In this document: positions 8,377-17,059 of the stretch, in pieces
Numbering within the stretch: the stretch's first letter is position 1
Layout: each line of letters begins with the position of its first letter
From: Amycolatopsis regifaucium
Lineage (GTDB): Bacteria > Actinomycetota > Actinomycetes > Mycobacteriales > Pseudonocardiaceae
NCBI RefSeq assembly: GCF_001613935.1
Contig: NZ_LQCI01000008.1
Coordinates: 63,100-127,099 of the forward strand
Direction of reading: 5' to 3'
Length of the DNA: 64,000 nucleotides
Notes under the pieces: generated by a model
Databases searched by the model: none
What the model was told of the DNA's origin: nothing
What the model saw: the letters and a program-made list of their open reading frames with translations, nothing else
Program-made: the position numbers and the translations under genes

Positions 8377-8582
8377 GTGTGAGACCGGGCGATGACGCTC
8401 GCGGAACCGCCACCCTCGTGCAGGTCAGGCGTAGGTACGACAGAGAAGCCGCACTGAGTCTTGACTGTCCACAAGGGATGGTGGCGACCGATCGTCCGGT
8501 CCGCGCGGGGTTCGGGTTATCGAGCGGACGGTCGAACGTGTCGTGCACAAACGCGGGACCGTCAGTCCTCTCCGCTGTCGGC

Positions 8583-9227
8583 TCAGGCCTCGCCGAACTT
8601 GCTCGCCAAGTACCCCTTCACCACCGACTTCGCCTCCGCGACGATCCGCTCGTCCCCGCGCGGATCCCGACGGAACGCGAGCTTCAACAGCGCGTCGGCG
8701 GTCTCGTTCGCGATCGTCAGCGCGAACCGGATGTCGTCCAGCGGCGACGAGATCCGCGCCGAAAGCACCTTGGTGAGCTCGTCGACGATGACGGCGTTGT
8801 TGTCGCGCGTCTCGTCCAGGAGCTGCCGGTCCACGACGTCACCGAAGTGGACCTTCGAGAATCCGGGGACCTCGCGGTGCATGGTGAGGTAGATGTCGAG
8901 GATCGAGTCCACGACGTCCCACCAGTGCTCGGGCGCCAGCTGGTTCAGCGTCTCCGACACCGAGGCGACGAACCGTTCGAGATTGCGCTGCGTCAGCGCC
9001 TGCACCACGGCCCGTTTGTCGGGGAAGAACTGGTACAGCGACCCGACGGCCACTCCGGCGCGCTTCGCGATCAGTGTGGTCGTCAGTGCGTCGTAGCCGA
9101 GTTCGTCGATCAGCTGTGCGCTGGCGTCGAGCATCTGCTCCACCCGCTTGGCGCTGCGTTGCTGAACGGGCTGCCGCCGGAGCGGAGTCGTCTCCGCCGG
9201 CGGTTTCGCGGCCTGGATGTCGGACAC
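8583..9227 (-). CDS. TetR/AcrR family transcriptional regulator
   Basis: A 214-aa one-component repressor. I chose GTG at 9225-9227 because an excellent AGGAGGA (complement of 9234-9240) precedes it by 6 nt; the open frame upstream of it lacks protein character. The N-terminal helix-turn-helix includes VEQMLDASAQLIDELGYDAL, TTTLIAKRAGVAVGSLYQFF and PDKRAVVQAL, the classical TetR DNA-binding signature. The C-terminal part is a helical ligand-binding domain without a recognised effector site. It is transcribed divergently from the beta-glucosidase/MFS operon (126-bp gap). It may control that operon, or a target elsewhere. Its 3' end faces the gap with the long hairpin. Confidence 0.92.
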   Translation of the reverse strand: MSDIQAAKPPAETTPLRRQPVQQRSAKRVEQMLDASAQLIDELGYDALTTTLIAKRAGVAVGSLYQFFPDKRAVVQALTQRNLERFVASVSETLNQLAPEHWWDVVDSILDIYLTMHREVPGFSKVHFGDVVDRQLLDETRDNNAVIVDELTKVLSARISSPLDDIRFALTIANETADALLKLAFRRDPRGDERIVAEAKSVVKGYLASKFGEA

Positions 9228-9352
9228 TCGGGCTCCTCCTTCGCTGATCTGCGACTTTATCGTGCCGACGGGGTTCCCCACGCTCGAGTGAAGGCATAGT
9301 ATCTGAGAACTTTTCATGTTCGGCCGTGTCTCCGGAGAAAGGTGCGTAGCCG

Positions 9353-10675
9353 GTGGAAAAATCGATCTTCCCGTCCGAATTCCTCTGGGGTGTTTCGACC
9401 TCCGCCTTCCAGATCGAGGGGGCGACCGGGGAGGGCGGCCGAGGACAGTCCATTTGGGACACATTCACCGAAACGGAGGGAAAGATCGCGCGGGCTGAGC
9501 ACGCAAAGGTAGCCGCCGATCACTTCCACCGCTACTCCGAGGACATCGCGCTGATGGCCGACCTCGGTGTCGGCGCCTACCGGATGTCGTTCGCCTGGCC
9601 GAGGATCCAGCCCGACGGCGCCGGAAAGCCCAACGCCGAAGGCCTTGCCTTCTACGACAAGCTCATCGACGAGGTCTGCGCCGCCGGAATCGATCCGGCG
9701 GGGACGCTCTTTCACTGGGACCTCCCGCAGGCGCTCGAGGACAAGGGTGGCTGGCTCGCCCGTGACACCGCAGAGCGGTTCGGCGAATACGCCGCCATCG
9801 TGGGTGAGCGATTCTCCGATCGGGTGAAAATGTGGATCCCGCTCAACGAGCCCATGGTCATGTCGATCTTCGGCTACGCGATCGGCGAGTACGCCCCCGG
9901 CAAGACCCTCCTGCTCGACGCCCTGCCCACCGCGCACTACCAGAATCTCGCCCACGGTCTCGCCGTCCAGGCCCTGCGCGCGGCAGGCGCCCGCAACGTC
10001 GGCACCGCCAACAACCATTCACCCATCTGGCCCGCCTCCGATTCTCCAAAGGACAAGGCCGCGGGCGAATGGATCGACGCCCTCATCAACCGGACGTACG
10101 CGGACCCCGTGCTGCTGGGCCGTTATCCCGAGCAGGTCGTCCCACATCTCCCGGCGGGCTTCGCGGAAGATCTCGCCACCATCGCGCAGCCGCTCGACTT
10201 CTACGGGGTGAATTACTACGAGCCGCAGGGGGTCGCCGCGCCGGGTGAAGGCAATCCGCTGCCCTTCGAGCTTCGCGCGATCGAGGGATTTCCCATGACC
10301 ACCAACGATTCGCCGATCGTCCCGCAGGGCTTGCGCGAACTGCTGGTCGGCTTCCACGAGCGCTATCGGGAACATCTCCCGCCCGTCTACATCACCGAAA
10401 ACGGCTGCAGTTTCGACGACGTCGTCGCCGAAGACGGTCGCGTGCACGACCAGGAGCGCATCGACTTCCTCGAAAGTCACCTTGTCGCGGTCCGCGAAGC
10501 GATGGACGCCGGGGTCGACGTCCGCGGGTACTTCGTCTGGTCGCTGATGGACAACTTCGAATGGTCGAAGGGCTACCGGCCGCGGTTCGGCCTGGTGCAC
10601 ATCGACTACGGGACACAGCGGCGGACCCCGAAGGATTCCTTCGGCTGGTACCGGAAACTGATCCGGCATGAGTGA
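9353..10675 (+). CDS. bgl: GH1 family beta-glucosidase
   Basis: Glycoside hydrolase family 1, 440 aa, a normal length. GTG at 9353 follows GGAGAAAGG. Family blocks are intact: N-terminal FLWGVSTSAFQIEGA, YRMSFAWPRIQP, and the acid/base Glu166 in WIPLNEP (usually TLNEP). The nucleophile Glu349 is in YITENGCSFDD and the C-terminal signature is GYFVWSLMDNFEWSKGY. No signal peptide is present, so it should hydrolyse beta-glucosides or cellobiose inside the cell after uptake. It overlaps the MFS gene by 8 bp, so the two are probably translated together and the transporter probably brings in the substrate. The divergent TetR protein is a plausible regulator. Confidence 0.95.
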   Translation: MEKSIFPSEFLWGVSTSAFQIEGATGEGGRGQSIWDTFTETEGKIARAEHAKVAADHFHRYSEDIALMADLGVGAYRMSFAWPRIQPDGAGKPNAEGLAFYDKLIDEVCAAGIDPAGTLFHWDLPQALEDKGGWLARDTAERFGEYAAIVGERFSDRVKMWIPLNEPMVMSIFGYAIGEYAPGKTLLLDALPTAHYQNLAHGLAVQALRAAGARNVGTANNHSPIWPASDSPKDKAAGEWIDALINRTYADPVLLGRYPEQVVPHLPAGFAEDLATIAQPLDFYGVNYYEPQGVAAPGEGNPLPFELRAIEGFPMTTNDSPIVPQGLRELLVGFHERYREHLPPVYITENGCSFDDVVAEDGRVHDQERIDFLESHLVAVREAMDAGVDVRGYFVWSLMDNFEWSKGYRPRFGLVHIDYGTQRRTPKDSFGWYRKLIRHE

Positions 10676-11924
10676 GGTCAGGGAGCTGCCCGAGGCACTC
10701 GCCGAGCCGGTCGCCAGGGTCCGCGCGGGCTGGATGAGCCTGTTGTTCTTCGCGAACATCGCGCTCTGGCTCGGGGTTTACGCGCCCATTCAGGTTCTCC
10801 TGCCGAAACAGGCCGAGATTCTGGACGCCGCCGGCAAGGAGGCCGTGTTCAGTCTGGTCACCGGGATCGGCGCGCTCGTCGCGCTGATCGCCAATCCCGC
10901 CGTCGGCCTGCTCTCGGACCGGACCTGTTCTGTCCGCGGCCGCCGTCATCCGTGGACGGCGGCCGGTGCGGTGGTCGCCGCGGCCGGGCTGCTCGTCCTC
11001 GCGTTCGCGCCGAACATCGCGGTCATGGTGCTCGGCTGGTGTCTCGTGCAGGCCGGGCTGAACGGGATGCTCGCGATGCTGGTCTCGGCCATCGCGGACC
11101 GGGTGCCCGTGCCCCAGCGGGCACAGGTCGGCGGGCTGGTCGGCATCGCCCAGATGCTCGGGACCGTGCTCGGCGCGGTGGTCGTCGTCGTGCTGCTCGA
11201 CGTCGCGGGACTGCCGCTGGGCTACGCGGTGTGCGCGGCCATCGTGCTCGCGGGGGCGGCGGCGTTCGTCCTGCGCACGCCGGACGCGCGGCTGCCGGTC
11301 GCGTTCCGGCCGTCCGTCCGGACCCGGGACGTGCTGGCGAACCTGTGGATCTCCCCGCGTAAGCATCCGGACTTCGCCTGGGCGTGGGGCTGCCACTTCA
11401 TGATCAACCTCGGCAACGCCTTCGGCACGCTGTACCTGTTGTTCTTCCTCAAGGACGCGGTGCGTTACGAAGATCCGGACACCGGACTGCTGATCATGAT
11501 GGGGCTCTACGGGGCGGCGCTCATCGTCGGCGCGCTCATCGCCGGGCATTTCTCCGACAAGTCCGGACGGCGTAAACCCTACGTCCTGGCGGCGTCGGTG
11601 GTGATGGCGGTCGCCGCGCTGCTCCTGGTGATCTGGCAGAACTGGACGGCCGCGCTCGTGGCGTCACCGCTGTTGGGCATCGGCTTCGGTGCGTACATGG
11701 CCGTCGCGCTGGCGATGCTCACGCAGGTGCTGCCCGCCGCGCAGGACCGGGCGAAGGATCTCGGGGTCATCAACATCGCGAACTCGCTGCCGCAGGTGGT
11801 GGCGCCGATGCTGACCGCGCCGATCCTGGCCTACCTGGGCGGCTACCCGAGCCTCTTCGCGGCGTCGGCGCTGTCCACCGTTCTCGCCGCGGTGCTGGTC
11901 ACGCGGGTGAAAACGGTCAGCTGA
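10668..11924 (+). CDS. MFS transporter, probable sugar/glucoside permease
   Basis: A 418-aa major facilitator with about 12 membrane segments. The ATG at 10668 lies inside the end of the beta-glucosidase gene (8-bp overlap). The loop between segments 2 and 3 has GLLSDRTCSVRGRRHPW, and the second half repeats it as IAGHFSDKSGRRKPYV, the MFS signature D-(R/K)-x-G-R-R. The N-terminal segment WMSLLFFANIALWLGVYAPIQVL and the overall pattern resemble SLC45/sugar:H+ symporter-like MFS proteins. The coupling to a cytoplasmic GH1 enzyme suggests uptake of a beta-glucoside. A strong hairpin begins 15 bp after the stop and probably ends the operon. Confidence 0.9.
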   Translation: MSEVRELPEALAEPVARVRAGWMSLLFFANIALWLGVYAPIQVLLPKQAEILDAAGKEAVFSLVTGIGALVALIANPAVGLLSDRTCSVRGRRHPWTAAGAVVAAAGLLVLAFAPNIAVMVLGWCLVQAGLNGMLAMLVSAIADRVPVPQRAQVGGLVGIAQMLGTVLGAVVVVVLLDVAGLPLGYAVCAAIVLAGAAAFVLRTPDARLPVAFRPSVRTRDVLANLWISPRKHPDFAWAWGCHFMINLGNAFGTLYLLFFLKDAVRYEDPDTGLLIMMGLYGAALIVGALIAGHFSDKSGRRKPYVLAASVVMAVAALLLVIWQNWTAALVASPLLGIGFGAYMAVALAMLTQVLPAAQDRAKDLGVINIANSLPQVVAPMLTAPILAYLGGYPSLFAASALSTVLAAVLVTRVKTVS

Positions 11925-12283
11925 GAGAAGGTTGGAGACCGCGGACCGGTGCCGGTCGGGGGAGGGGAGTGCAACGGCACCGGCCCGCGGGGTTCGGGGG
12001 ATGGCAGCGCGGAACCGAAGGAATCTCGCGTTGCGTTTGTGATCTTCAACTTAGCGACCGATTACAGCGTTCGCTGGGTGTTCTGCTGACAATTTTCGAT
12101 TAATCGCGGTGGGGACCGGGGTGATTACCGAGAGCCGCTCGTCACGTTCGGGGGTACGGACGAACCGCTTGCGGCGGAGGCGAGATCGTGGCGTGGTTGC
12201 CCGAGAGGGCGCTCGGACCGCCGTTCACTCGCCGACATCTTCTACGCTGTATTTCTCAAGCCGAGTCAGGTTGCGGCATTCTT
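11925..12283. other. Convergent gap of 359 bp
   Basis: Holds the hairpin described at 11939-11990 and then about 290 bp of moderately GC-rich sequence with an AT-richer part around 12040-12110. Short open frames here have Arg/Ser-rich, shadow-like translations and no ribosome site, so I call none of them. Confidence 0.5.
11939..11990 (+). terminator. Hairpin terminator after the glucosidase/MFS operon
   Basis: Arms 11939-11954 and 11975-11990 (CCGCGGACCGGTGCCG against its complement) pair at 15 of 16 positions around a 20-nt loop. It starts 15 bp after the MFS stop. No U-run follows, as is common in high-GC terminators. Confidence 0.65.
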
Positions 12284-12715
12284 TCAAGCGTGCACGCCAC
12301 CGATGGCGGGCCTGCGCGGGTTGACCAGCGCGTGCCTGCCGGTGGTTTCGGCGGGAGTCGGGTGCGCGCCGCGGGCCTGGCCGGGGACGAGGCGACGGCT
12401 CTGCCGCCGGTGGTCCTGGGCGGCCGCGGTCTGCTGGGGGGCGAGGCCGCCGGCGACCAGATGCTCGTGCGCCACCTGCCAGACCGAGCAGGGGGCCTTG
12501 CACTTGTGCCAGCGGGTCGAACAGGTGGGGCAGTCCCCGCGCTCGTCGGGCTCGTGCGCCTGGAGCATGGCGCGCCAACCCTCGGTCAGCCGGGGGAGCT
12601 CCGAGCGGGCGACCGACACGAGCGACTGCGCGTCGGCCCGGTTCGCGAGATCGGAGAGCATGTCGAGGCGTTCCCAAACCGCGTTGCGGAGGACTTGCCC
12701 TAGGACCTGATCCAC
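12284..12715 (-). CDS. Hypothetical protein with Cys-rich zinc-finger-like centre
   Basis: 143 aa from GTG 12713-12715. The N-terminal half is helical (MDQVLGQVLRNAVWERL...). The centre has DCPTCSTRWHKCKAPCSVWQ, with four cysteines and a histidine spaced as C-x2-C-x4-H-x-C-x3-C, a likely metal site. The C-terminal 50 residues are Arg/Pro/Gln-rich and look disordered. The gene starts 13 bp downstream of the stop of another minus-strand gene, so the two form an operon. That operon lies opposite the XRE/TPR regulator; such neighbourhoods are common for differentiation-type regulators in actinomycetes. Function is not recognised. The overlapping frames on the + strand have no comparable pattern. 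Confidence 0.7.
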   Translation of the reverse strand: MDQVLGQVLRNAVWERLDMLSDLANRADAQSLVSVARSELPRLTEGWRAMLQAHEPDERGDCPTCSTRWHKCKAPCSVWQVAHEHLVAGGLAPQQTAAAQDHRRQSRRLVPGQARGAHPTPAETTGRHALVNPRRPAIGGVHA

Positions 12716-12728
12716 GGAGAACTCACCG

Positions 12729-13217
12729 TTACCTTTCCGCCATCTTGGCGGCTTCGTTGAGCGCGGCCCTGAGCTGTCCGAGCTGGCCGGACGTCAGGCG
12801 CGCGGTCTCTCCTGGCGGCGAGACGAGAACCACCTGGTTGTCTTCGACGAACACGGTGACGGCACGCTCGCGGCTGATGAGATCGCCGCACTGCACCCGC
12901 CAGACCAGTTGTCCGCCTTCATAACGGCGCACGCTCGCGGTACGGGGGTCGACCGGGGCGGACGGGGAGACCGGACGGTTGGCACCGGGGACGACGGCGA
13001 CCGCCTGCTGACCGGCGGGGCCGGTCGCACGCAGGTGGCGCGTGGCCATACCGGGCCGTCCCGCGGTGATGGAGCCTGTTGCGATCGAGTCCACGAACTC
13101 CACTGGCTCTTCTCCGCTCTCTCGTTCCACGTCGTCTTCGTAACCGCGTATCCGCACCTGTAGGGGGTCCGGAGACTGGTAGCTCTCTGTGATCGGTGCC
13201 GGTGGCCGGTAGGTCAC
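12729..13217 (-). CDS. Hypothetical protein, 162 aa
   Basis: Not recognised. GTG at 13215-13217. The N-terminal 95 residues are Pro/Ser/Arg/Glu-rich and probably flexible. From about 95 to 150 there is a compact beta-rich part (ASVRRYEGGQLVWRVQCGDL, AVTVFVEDNQVVLVSPPGE) followed by a helix TSGQLGQLRAALNEAAKMAE. The beta part with W-x-V-x-C and a closing QLGQLRAAL helix recalls DUF397-like small partners of XRE regulators, but similarity is weak and I do not assign the family. It is first in a two-gene operon and divergent from the XRE/TPR regulator 203 bp away. The inverted heptamers GTGAAAC (13241-13247) and GTTTCAC (13296-13302) lie between them. Confidence 0.7.
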   Translation of the reverse strand: MTYRPPAPITESYQSPDPLQVRIRGYEDDVERESGEEPVEFVDSIATGSITAGRPGMATRHLRATGPAGQQAVAVVPGANRPVSPSAPVDPRTASVRRYEGGQLVWRVQCGDLISRERAVTVFVEDNQVVLVSPPGETARLTSGQLGQLRAALNEAAKMAER

Positions 13218-13420
13218 GGAGATCTGACAACTACAGTGATGTGAAACGGAGTTCGATAGAAGGTCGATCCGCCGTCATAGCGGTGACCGGACGAGGTTTC
13301 ACGGTGAGCGGTCAACCGACTTCTGCCGGGCCGATCACGACGGGCATTCCGGTGTTTCGCGCGGTTGAATAGGTATGCCTACGCTGTTTCTCGACCCCAA
13401 CGGAACTGTGAGGGGGCGCA

Positions 13421-14830
13421 ATGGACGCCAGTATCGGTGGCGGCGCTGTCGCCGGCTCGGACACGAGTGTCAAGGGCCGCCAGAGCCACCCCGTGCCGCC
13501 GGATGCCTGGGAGCAGCCGGAGATGCGAGCCGCACTGGCCAGCCGGGAGATCTCTTCGGTGTACCGGCTGTTGCGCAAGCACGGTGTTTCGCAGCGCCAG
13601 ATCGCCGCGATGACCGGCCAGTCGCAGTCCGAGGTGTCCGAGATCCTCAAAGGTCGCCAGGTGATGGCGTACGACGTGCTCACCCGCATCGCTGATGGCC
13701 TTGGTGTCCCCCGGGGATACATGGGTCTCGCCTACGACGAGGCGACAGCGATAAAGGTCGTCGGCGCTGCCGACGGCCAGCAGGCGGAGGAGGACGAGTC
13801 CGTGAAGCGACGGAGGTTCCTCGCGCACGCCGCCCAGGTCACGATGGGGGCGGCGGTGTTCGGTCCGGAATCGGGTACGTGGTCCGCGGGACCGGCGAAG
13901 ACGCCCGCACCCGGGCGGATCGGCATGACCGACGTCCGCCAGGTGGAAGCCGCGACCAGGGCGCTCCGGTCCCTCGACTACCAGTACGGCGGCGGTTTCT
14001 GCCGCGACGCCGTGGTCGCCCAGCTGTCCTGGGGACAGCAGATGCTCGAGTCCAGCGGCACCGAAATGGTCAAGAACCGCCTGTACGTCGCGCTGGCCGA
14101 CCTGCACAGCCTGGCGGGCTGGACCTCCTTCGACACCGGCCTCATGGACTCCGCCCGCGGACATTTCGCGAACGCGCTCGACCTGGCCAAACAGGGCGAC
14201 AGTCACCCGCTGGTGGCCAACGTGCTGTACCGGATGGGCCGGGTCTACCTGCACAACGACGCTCCCAACGACGCGCTGAAACTGTTCCAGCTCGGCCAGA
14301 TCGCCGCCCAGGAATCGGGCTCCGAACTGGCGGTCGCCGTGCTCTGCGCCAACGAGGCGTGGGCCTACGCGATGATGGGCAACGAGGAGCAGGCCACGAA
14401 GCTGCTCGGCCGGAGCAAGGACGAGTTCGCCCGCGCCGATCTGGCCGAGGCCGAGTCCTGGGTCAAGTTCTTCACCGAGACCGACGTCTACGCCATGATC
14501 GGCACCGTGCACACGGTGCTCGCCGCGAAGAACGCCGAGCACACCAAGTACGCGATCCCGGCGCTGACCAAGGCCGTCGAGTCCTACGACGACGACATGG
14601 CCCGCAGCAAGACCTTCATGCTCAGCGCGCTGGCCACGAATCACCTGCTCGAAGGTGATCTCGATCATGGCTCCAAGGTGGGCTCGAAGGCCGTCGACTG
14701 CGCCGAAGGCATCAAGTCGGAGCGGGTGAAGGACCGGATGCGGCCACTGCAGGTCGAGGCGGAGCGCCGTCGGAACAACGCCGACGCCCGTGACCTCGCC
14801 GATCGCCTCAATTCCTTCTACGCCGCCTGA
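13421..14830 (+). CDS. XRE-family regulator with TPR-like C-terminal domain
   Basis: 469 aa. Residues about 40-105 form an HTH_XRE domain with the recognition region HGVSQRQIAAMTGQSQSEVS and EILKGRQVMAYDVLTRIADG. After a short acidic linker (QQAEEDESVKRRRFL) comes a long helical region (170-469) of TPR-like repeats: NRLYVALADLHSLAGW, ALDLAKQGDSHPLVANVLYR, NDALKLFQLGQIAAQE and AVLCANEAWAYAMMGNEEQA. The layout (short HTH, then TPRs) recalls Streptomyces NsdA/NsdB-type developmental regulators; that link is by architecture only. Such repeats often bind a peptide or partner protein. The gene is divergent from the two small minus-strand genes and overlaps the following kinase-like gene. Confidence 0.88.
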   Translation: MDASIGGGAVAGSDTSVKGRQSHPVPPDAWEQPEMRAALASREISSVYRLLRKHGVSQRQIAAMTGQSQSEVSEILKGRQVMAYDVLTRIADGLGVPRGYMGLAYDEATAIKVVGAADGQQAEEDESVKRRRFLAHAAQVTMGAAVFGPESGTWSAGPAKTPAPGRIGMTDVRQVEAATRALRSLDYQYGGGFCRDAVVAQLSWGQQMLESSGTEMVKNRLYVALADLHSLAGWTSFDTGLMDSARGHFANALDLAKQGDSHPLVANVLYRMGRVYLHNDAPNDALKLFQLGQIAAQESGSELAVAVLCANEAWAYAMMGNEEQATKLLGRSKDEFARADLAEAESWVKFFTETDVYAMIGTVHTVLAAKNAEHTKYAIPALTKAVESYDDDMARSKTFMLSALATNHLLEGDLDHGSKVGSKAVDCAEGIKSERVKDRMRPLQVEAERRRNNADARDLADRLNSFYAA

Positions 14831-15728
14831 GCCGACCGGTTTGGACGGCCGGTTCACGCCCGGCAAACTGCACGATGCCCTGCGGCGGACATGCGAACTG
14901 CTGGGCGTGGACGCCGAAGGCGCCCGGCTGCTGAGGTTCACCAACAACGCCGTCTACGAACTGGCGAGCGCGCCGTTCGTCGTCCGGATCGTCGGCTCCA
15001 CCCTGCTACGGCACCGCGTCGGCACGGTCGTGCGGGTCGCGCGTCATTTCGAACGGCACGGGGTGCCTGCCATCCGCCTGCTTCCCGGCTTCGAGCAACC
15101 CATCCCGGTCGGCGGACATCTCGTGACGGTGTGGTGGAAAGTGCCGCCCACCGGCCGGATGGCCAGCTCTTCGGACCTCGCCGCGTTGCTGCGCCGGGTC
15201 CACGCGCTCGAGCCGCCCGACGGGCTTCCCGAATGGGCGCCGTTCGCCGCGGTTCGTGCCCGGGTTTCGGACGCGGAGGAGCTGGCCGACGGCGACCGGC
15301 GGTTCCTGCTCGAACGCTGCGCCGAGGTCGAGTCCGCGCTCGCGACGCTCGACTTCCCGCTGCCGAGGGGCCTGATCCACGGCGACGCGCACACCGGGAA
15401 TGTGATCACGGGACCGGGCGGACCGGTGCTGTGCGATTTCGATTCCTCCTGTGTCGGACCGCCGGAATGGGATCTGACCCCGCTCGCCGTCGGCCGTGAA
15501 CGGTTCGGTGATCCGCCCGCCCGCTATCGCGTGTTCGCCGAGCGGTACGGATTCGACGTGACCACGTGGTCCGGTTTCCCGGTGCTGCGGGCGATCCGTG
15601 AACTGAAGCTCACCACGAGTGTTCTCCCGATTCTCCGCAGTCATCCCAACGTGCGGGATGAGCTGCGGAAACGGTTGGACGATCTCCGGAACGGGCGCAC
15701 CGGTGCCCGGTGGAACCGGTATCGGTGA
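14790..15728 (+). CDS. Aminoglycoside phosphotransferase-fold small-molecule kinase
   Basis: 312 aa from GTG 14790, overlapping the regulator by 41 bp; a start further inside (for example TTG near 14840) is possible and would remove the overlap. The protein-kinase-like phosphotransferase fold is shown by RFTNNAVYELASAPFVVRI (ATP-binding N-lobe) and LIHGDAHTGNVI, the catalytic loop HGDxxxxN. The metal site DFD is in GPVLCDFDSSCVGPPEWDL. No resistance-specific features are visible, so it may phosphorylate a sugar, amino alcohol or antibiotic. Coupling to the XRE/TPR regulator suggests co-expression. Confidence 0.85.
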   Translation: MTSPIASIPSTPPEPTGLDGRFTPGKLHDALRRTCELLGVDAEGARLLRFTNNAVYELASAPFVVRIVGSTLLRHRVGTVVRVARHFERHGVPAIRLLPGFEQPIPVGGHLVTVWWKVPPTGRMASSSDLAALLRRVHALEPPDGLPEWAPFAAVRARVSDAEELADGDRRFLLERCAEVESALATLDFPLPRGLIHGDAHTGNVITGPGGPVLCDFDSSCVGPPEWDLTPLAVGRERFGDPPARYRVFAERYGFDVTTWSGFPVLRAIRELKLTTSVLPILRSHPNVRDELRKRLDDLRNGRTGARWNRYR

Positions 15729-16027
15729 GTCAGTAGGAACGGCCGACTTGCACGTGCATTCGCCGACGGCAAATGACCGTTCGTCGCTTGCCCGAAATGG
15801 CTCATCAATGAGTGACTAATTCGGTTCCGCTAATCACTTCCATTGGCTCAGCGCTCCCCCGAATGTGCAAGTTGCAGCTACGCTCCGTTATTCGGCACCC
15901 CGGACTCACCTCGTCGTGGTGCTCCATGGTGGCGCGGGCGGGTTCGAGTTCGGCGATCGCCGCTTCGGGCTGTCCGGCCTTCGCGAATTCGACCAAATGC
16001 GGCCAGATGGAGCAAGGTGGGTAACAG
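15729..16027. other. Convergent gap with a possible gene remnant
   Basis: Mostly non-coding. On the minus strand about 16020 down to 15900 reads as roughly 30-35 codons with strongly GC3-biased usage (CSIWPHLVEFAKAG, QPEAAIAELEPARATMEHHD). It then passes into AT-richer, random-looking codons and stops at 15805. It has no ribosome site or clear start. I read it as a possible remnant, not a gene. Confidence 0.35.
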
Positions 16028-17059
16028 CTAGCTGGTCGGCACCACCGGCGCGCGAGTCAGGACGACGGCGAAACCGAACGCCAGCCCCATCACGGTCAGC
16101 TCCAGCGTCGCCCAGGCGGCCAGCGCCGTCCGGTTGTGCCGGATGATCCGCGGCATCAGTTTCCACCGTGTGTAGCCGCCGAGTCCCGCGATCACGCCGG
16201 TGCACGACAACTTGAGCAGCACCAACTGCCCGTACGGCGTGGTGAACAGGCCTTCCCAGAAGCCGAGCGACGGGTTGAGCGTGATCTCGATCAGCCCGTT
16301 GAACAGTCCGGTCGCCGCGCCGAGGAGCAGGCACAGCGTCGCCAGTTTGGAGAATCGCGGCAGCGCGTGCGCCAGCAGCGTCCGGTTCCCGATGAGCAGC
16401 ACCGTCATCGCGCCGAGTCCGCCGGTCCAGGCGACGGCGCTCATCACGTGCAGCTCCATCGAGATCATCGTGTAGTCGTGGTAATTCCAGTTCGACGCGT
16501 GCCCGGTGACCGGCAGCGGGAGCAGCGCGAACAACCCGAGTCCGACGCGGACCTCGGCGGGCACCTTCTCGCCGTGCTTCAGCGCCAGGATGCCGAGTCC
16601 CGCGTGCAGCAGCGCCAGTACCGCGACGATCAGCAGGGCCTTCCCGGCGCCGACGTCGGCGATGTAGCTCCCGACGTCCGACATCGACAGCGTGCTGGAG
16701 CCAGGCCGGTACTCGGCGGTCTGGAGGATCAGCGCGACGAGCGCGGTGGTCGCCCAGACCAGCGCGGCCGCGACGCTCGCGGGCCGCGCGATCCGCATGA
16801 TCGGCTCGGAAAGCTTCGGCCGGTCGTAGCCGACCAGTACCGAAAGCAGCGCCAGTCCGATGGTGACGACCGCCGAGATGTCCAGCAGCACCCGCACGAT
16901 CGGAATGGAGACCGAGACCACCTCGCTGACCTGCGCGACCCCGGGGACCGGGGCGGTCGCCGTCAGCGCGACGCCGATCAGGACGCCGACCATCGCCGCC
17001 GTCGCCACGCAGAACAGGACGGCGACGCGGGCGCGCGAGGTGGTCTCGGCCTGTGTCAT
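16028..17059 (-). CDS. copD: CopD family copper import membrane protein
   Basis: 343-aa integral membrane protein with about eight spans. The ATG at 17057-17059 overlaps the copC stop by 4 bp. The N-terminus is polar and short (MTQAETTSRARVAV), then a span and segments such as VLLDISAVVTIGLALLSVLVG, YDRPKLSEPIMRIARPASVA and MISMELHVMSAVAWTGGLGAMTVLL. The last shows the His-containing helix typical of CopD/YcnJ. HASNWNYHDYTM adds further His/Met candidates. In CopD proteins the membrane His residues conduct Cu into the cell; in this operon CopC would deliver the metal from outside. It is last in a copper operon transcribed from about 19.0 kb. Confidence 0.9.
   Translation of the reverse strand: MTQAETTSRARVAVLFCVATAAMVGVLIGVALTATAPVPGVAQVSEVVSVSIPIVRVLLDISAVVTIGLALLSVLVGYDRPKLSEPIMRIARPASVAAALVWATTALVALILQTAEYRPGSSTLSMSDVGSYIADVGAGKALLIVAVLALLHAGLGILALKHGEKVPAEVRVGLGLFALLPLPVTGHASNWNYHDYTMISMELHVMSAVAWTGGLGAMTVLLIGNRTLLAHALPRFSKLATLCLLLGAATGLFNGLIEITLNPSLGFWEGLFTTPYGQLVLLKLSCTGVIAGLGGYTRWKLMPRIIRHNRTALAAWATLELTVMGLAFGFAVVLTRAPVVPTS

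Larger units (their letters stand above)
8017..8582. other. Gene-free convergent gap of 566 bp
   Basis: Lies between two convergent 3' ends. It starts with C/G-rich sequence that includes the 12-bp palindrome GGGGCGCGCCCC (8049-8060). It then carries a cluster of three exact TTGTCCACA boxes (8120-8162), a 55-bp hairpin (8322-8376) and one single-mismatch box CTGTCCACA (8465-8473). No frame with convincing codon use was found. Confidence 0.7.

Noticed and set aside
8017..8582. Chromosomal origin of replication
   Set aside because: DnaA boxes are clustered, but there is no AT-rich unwinding region, and dnaA, dnaN, gyrB and rpmH are not adjacent.
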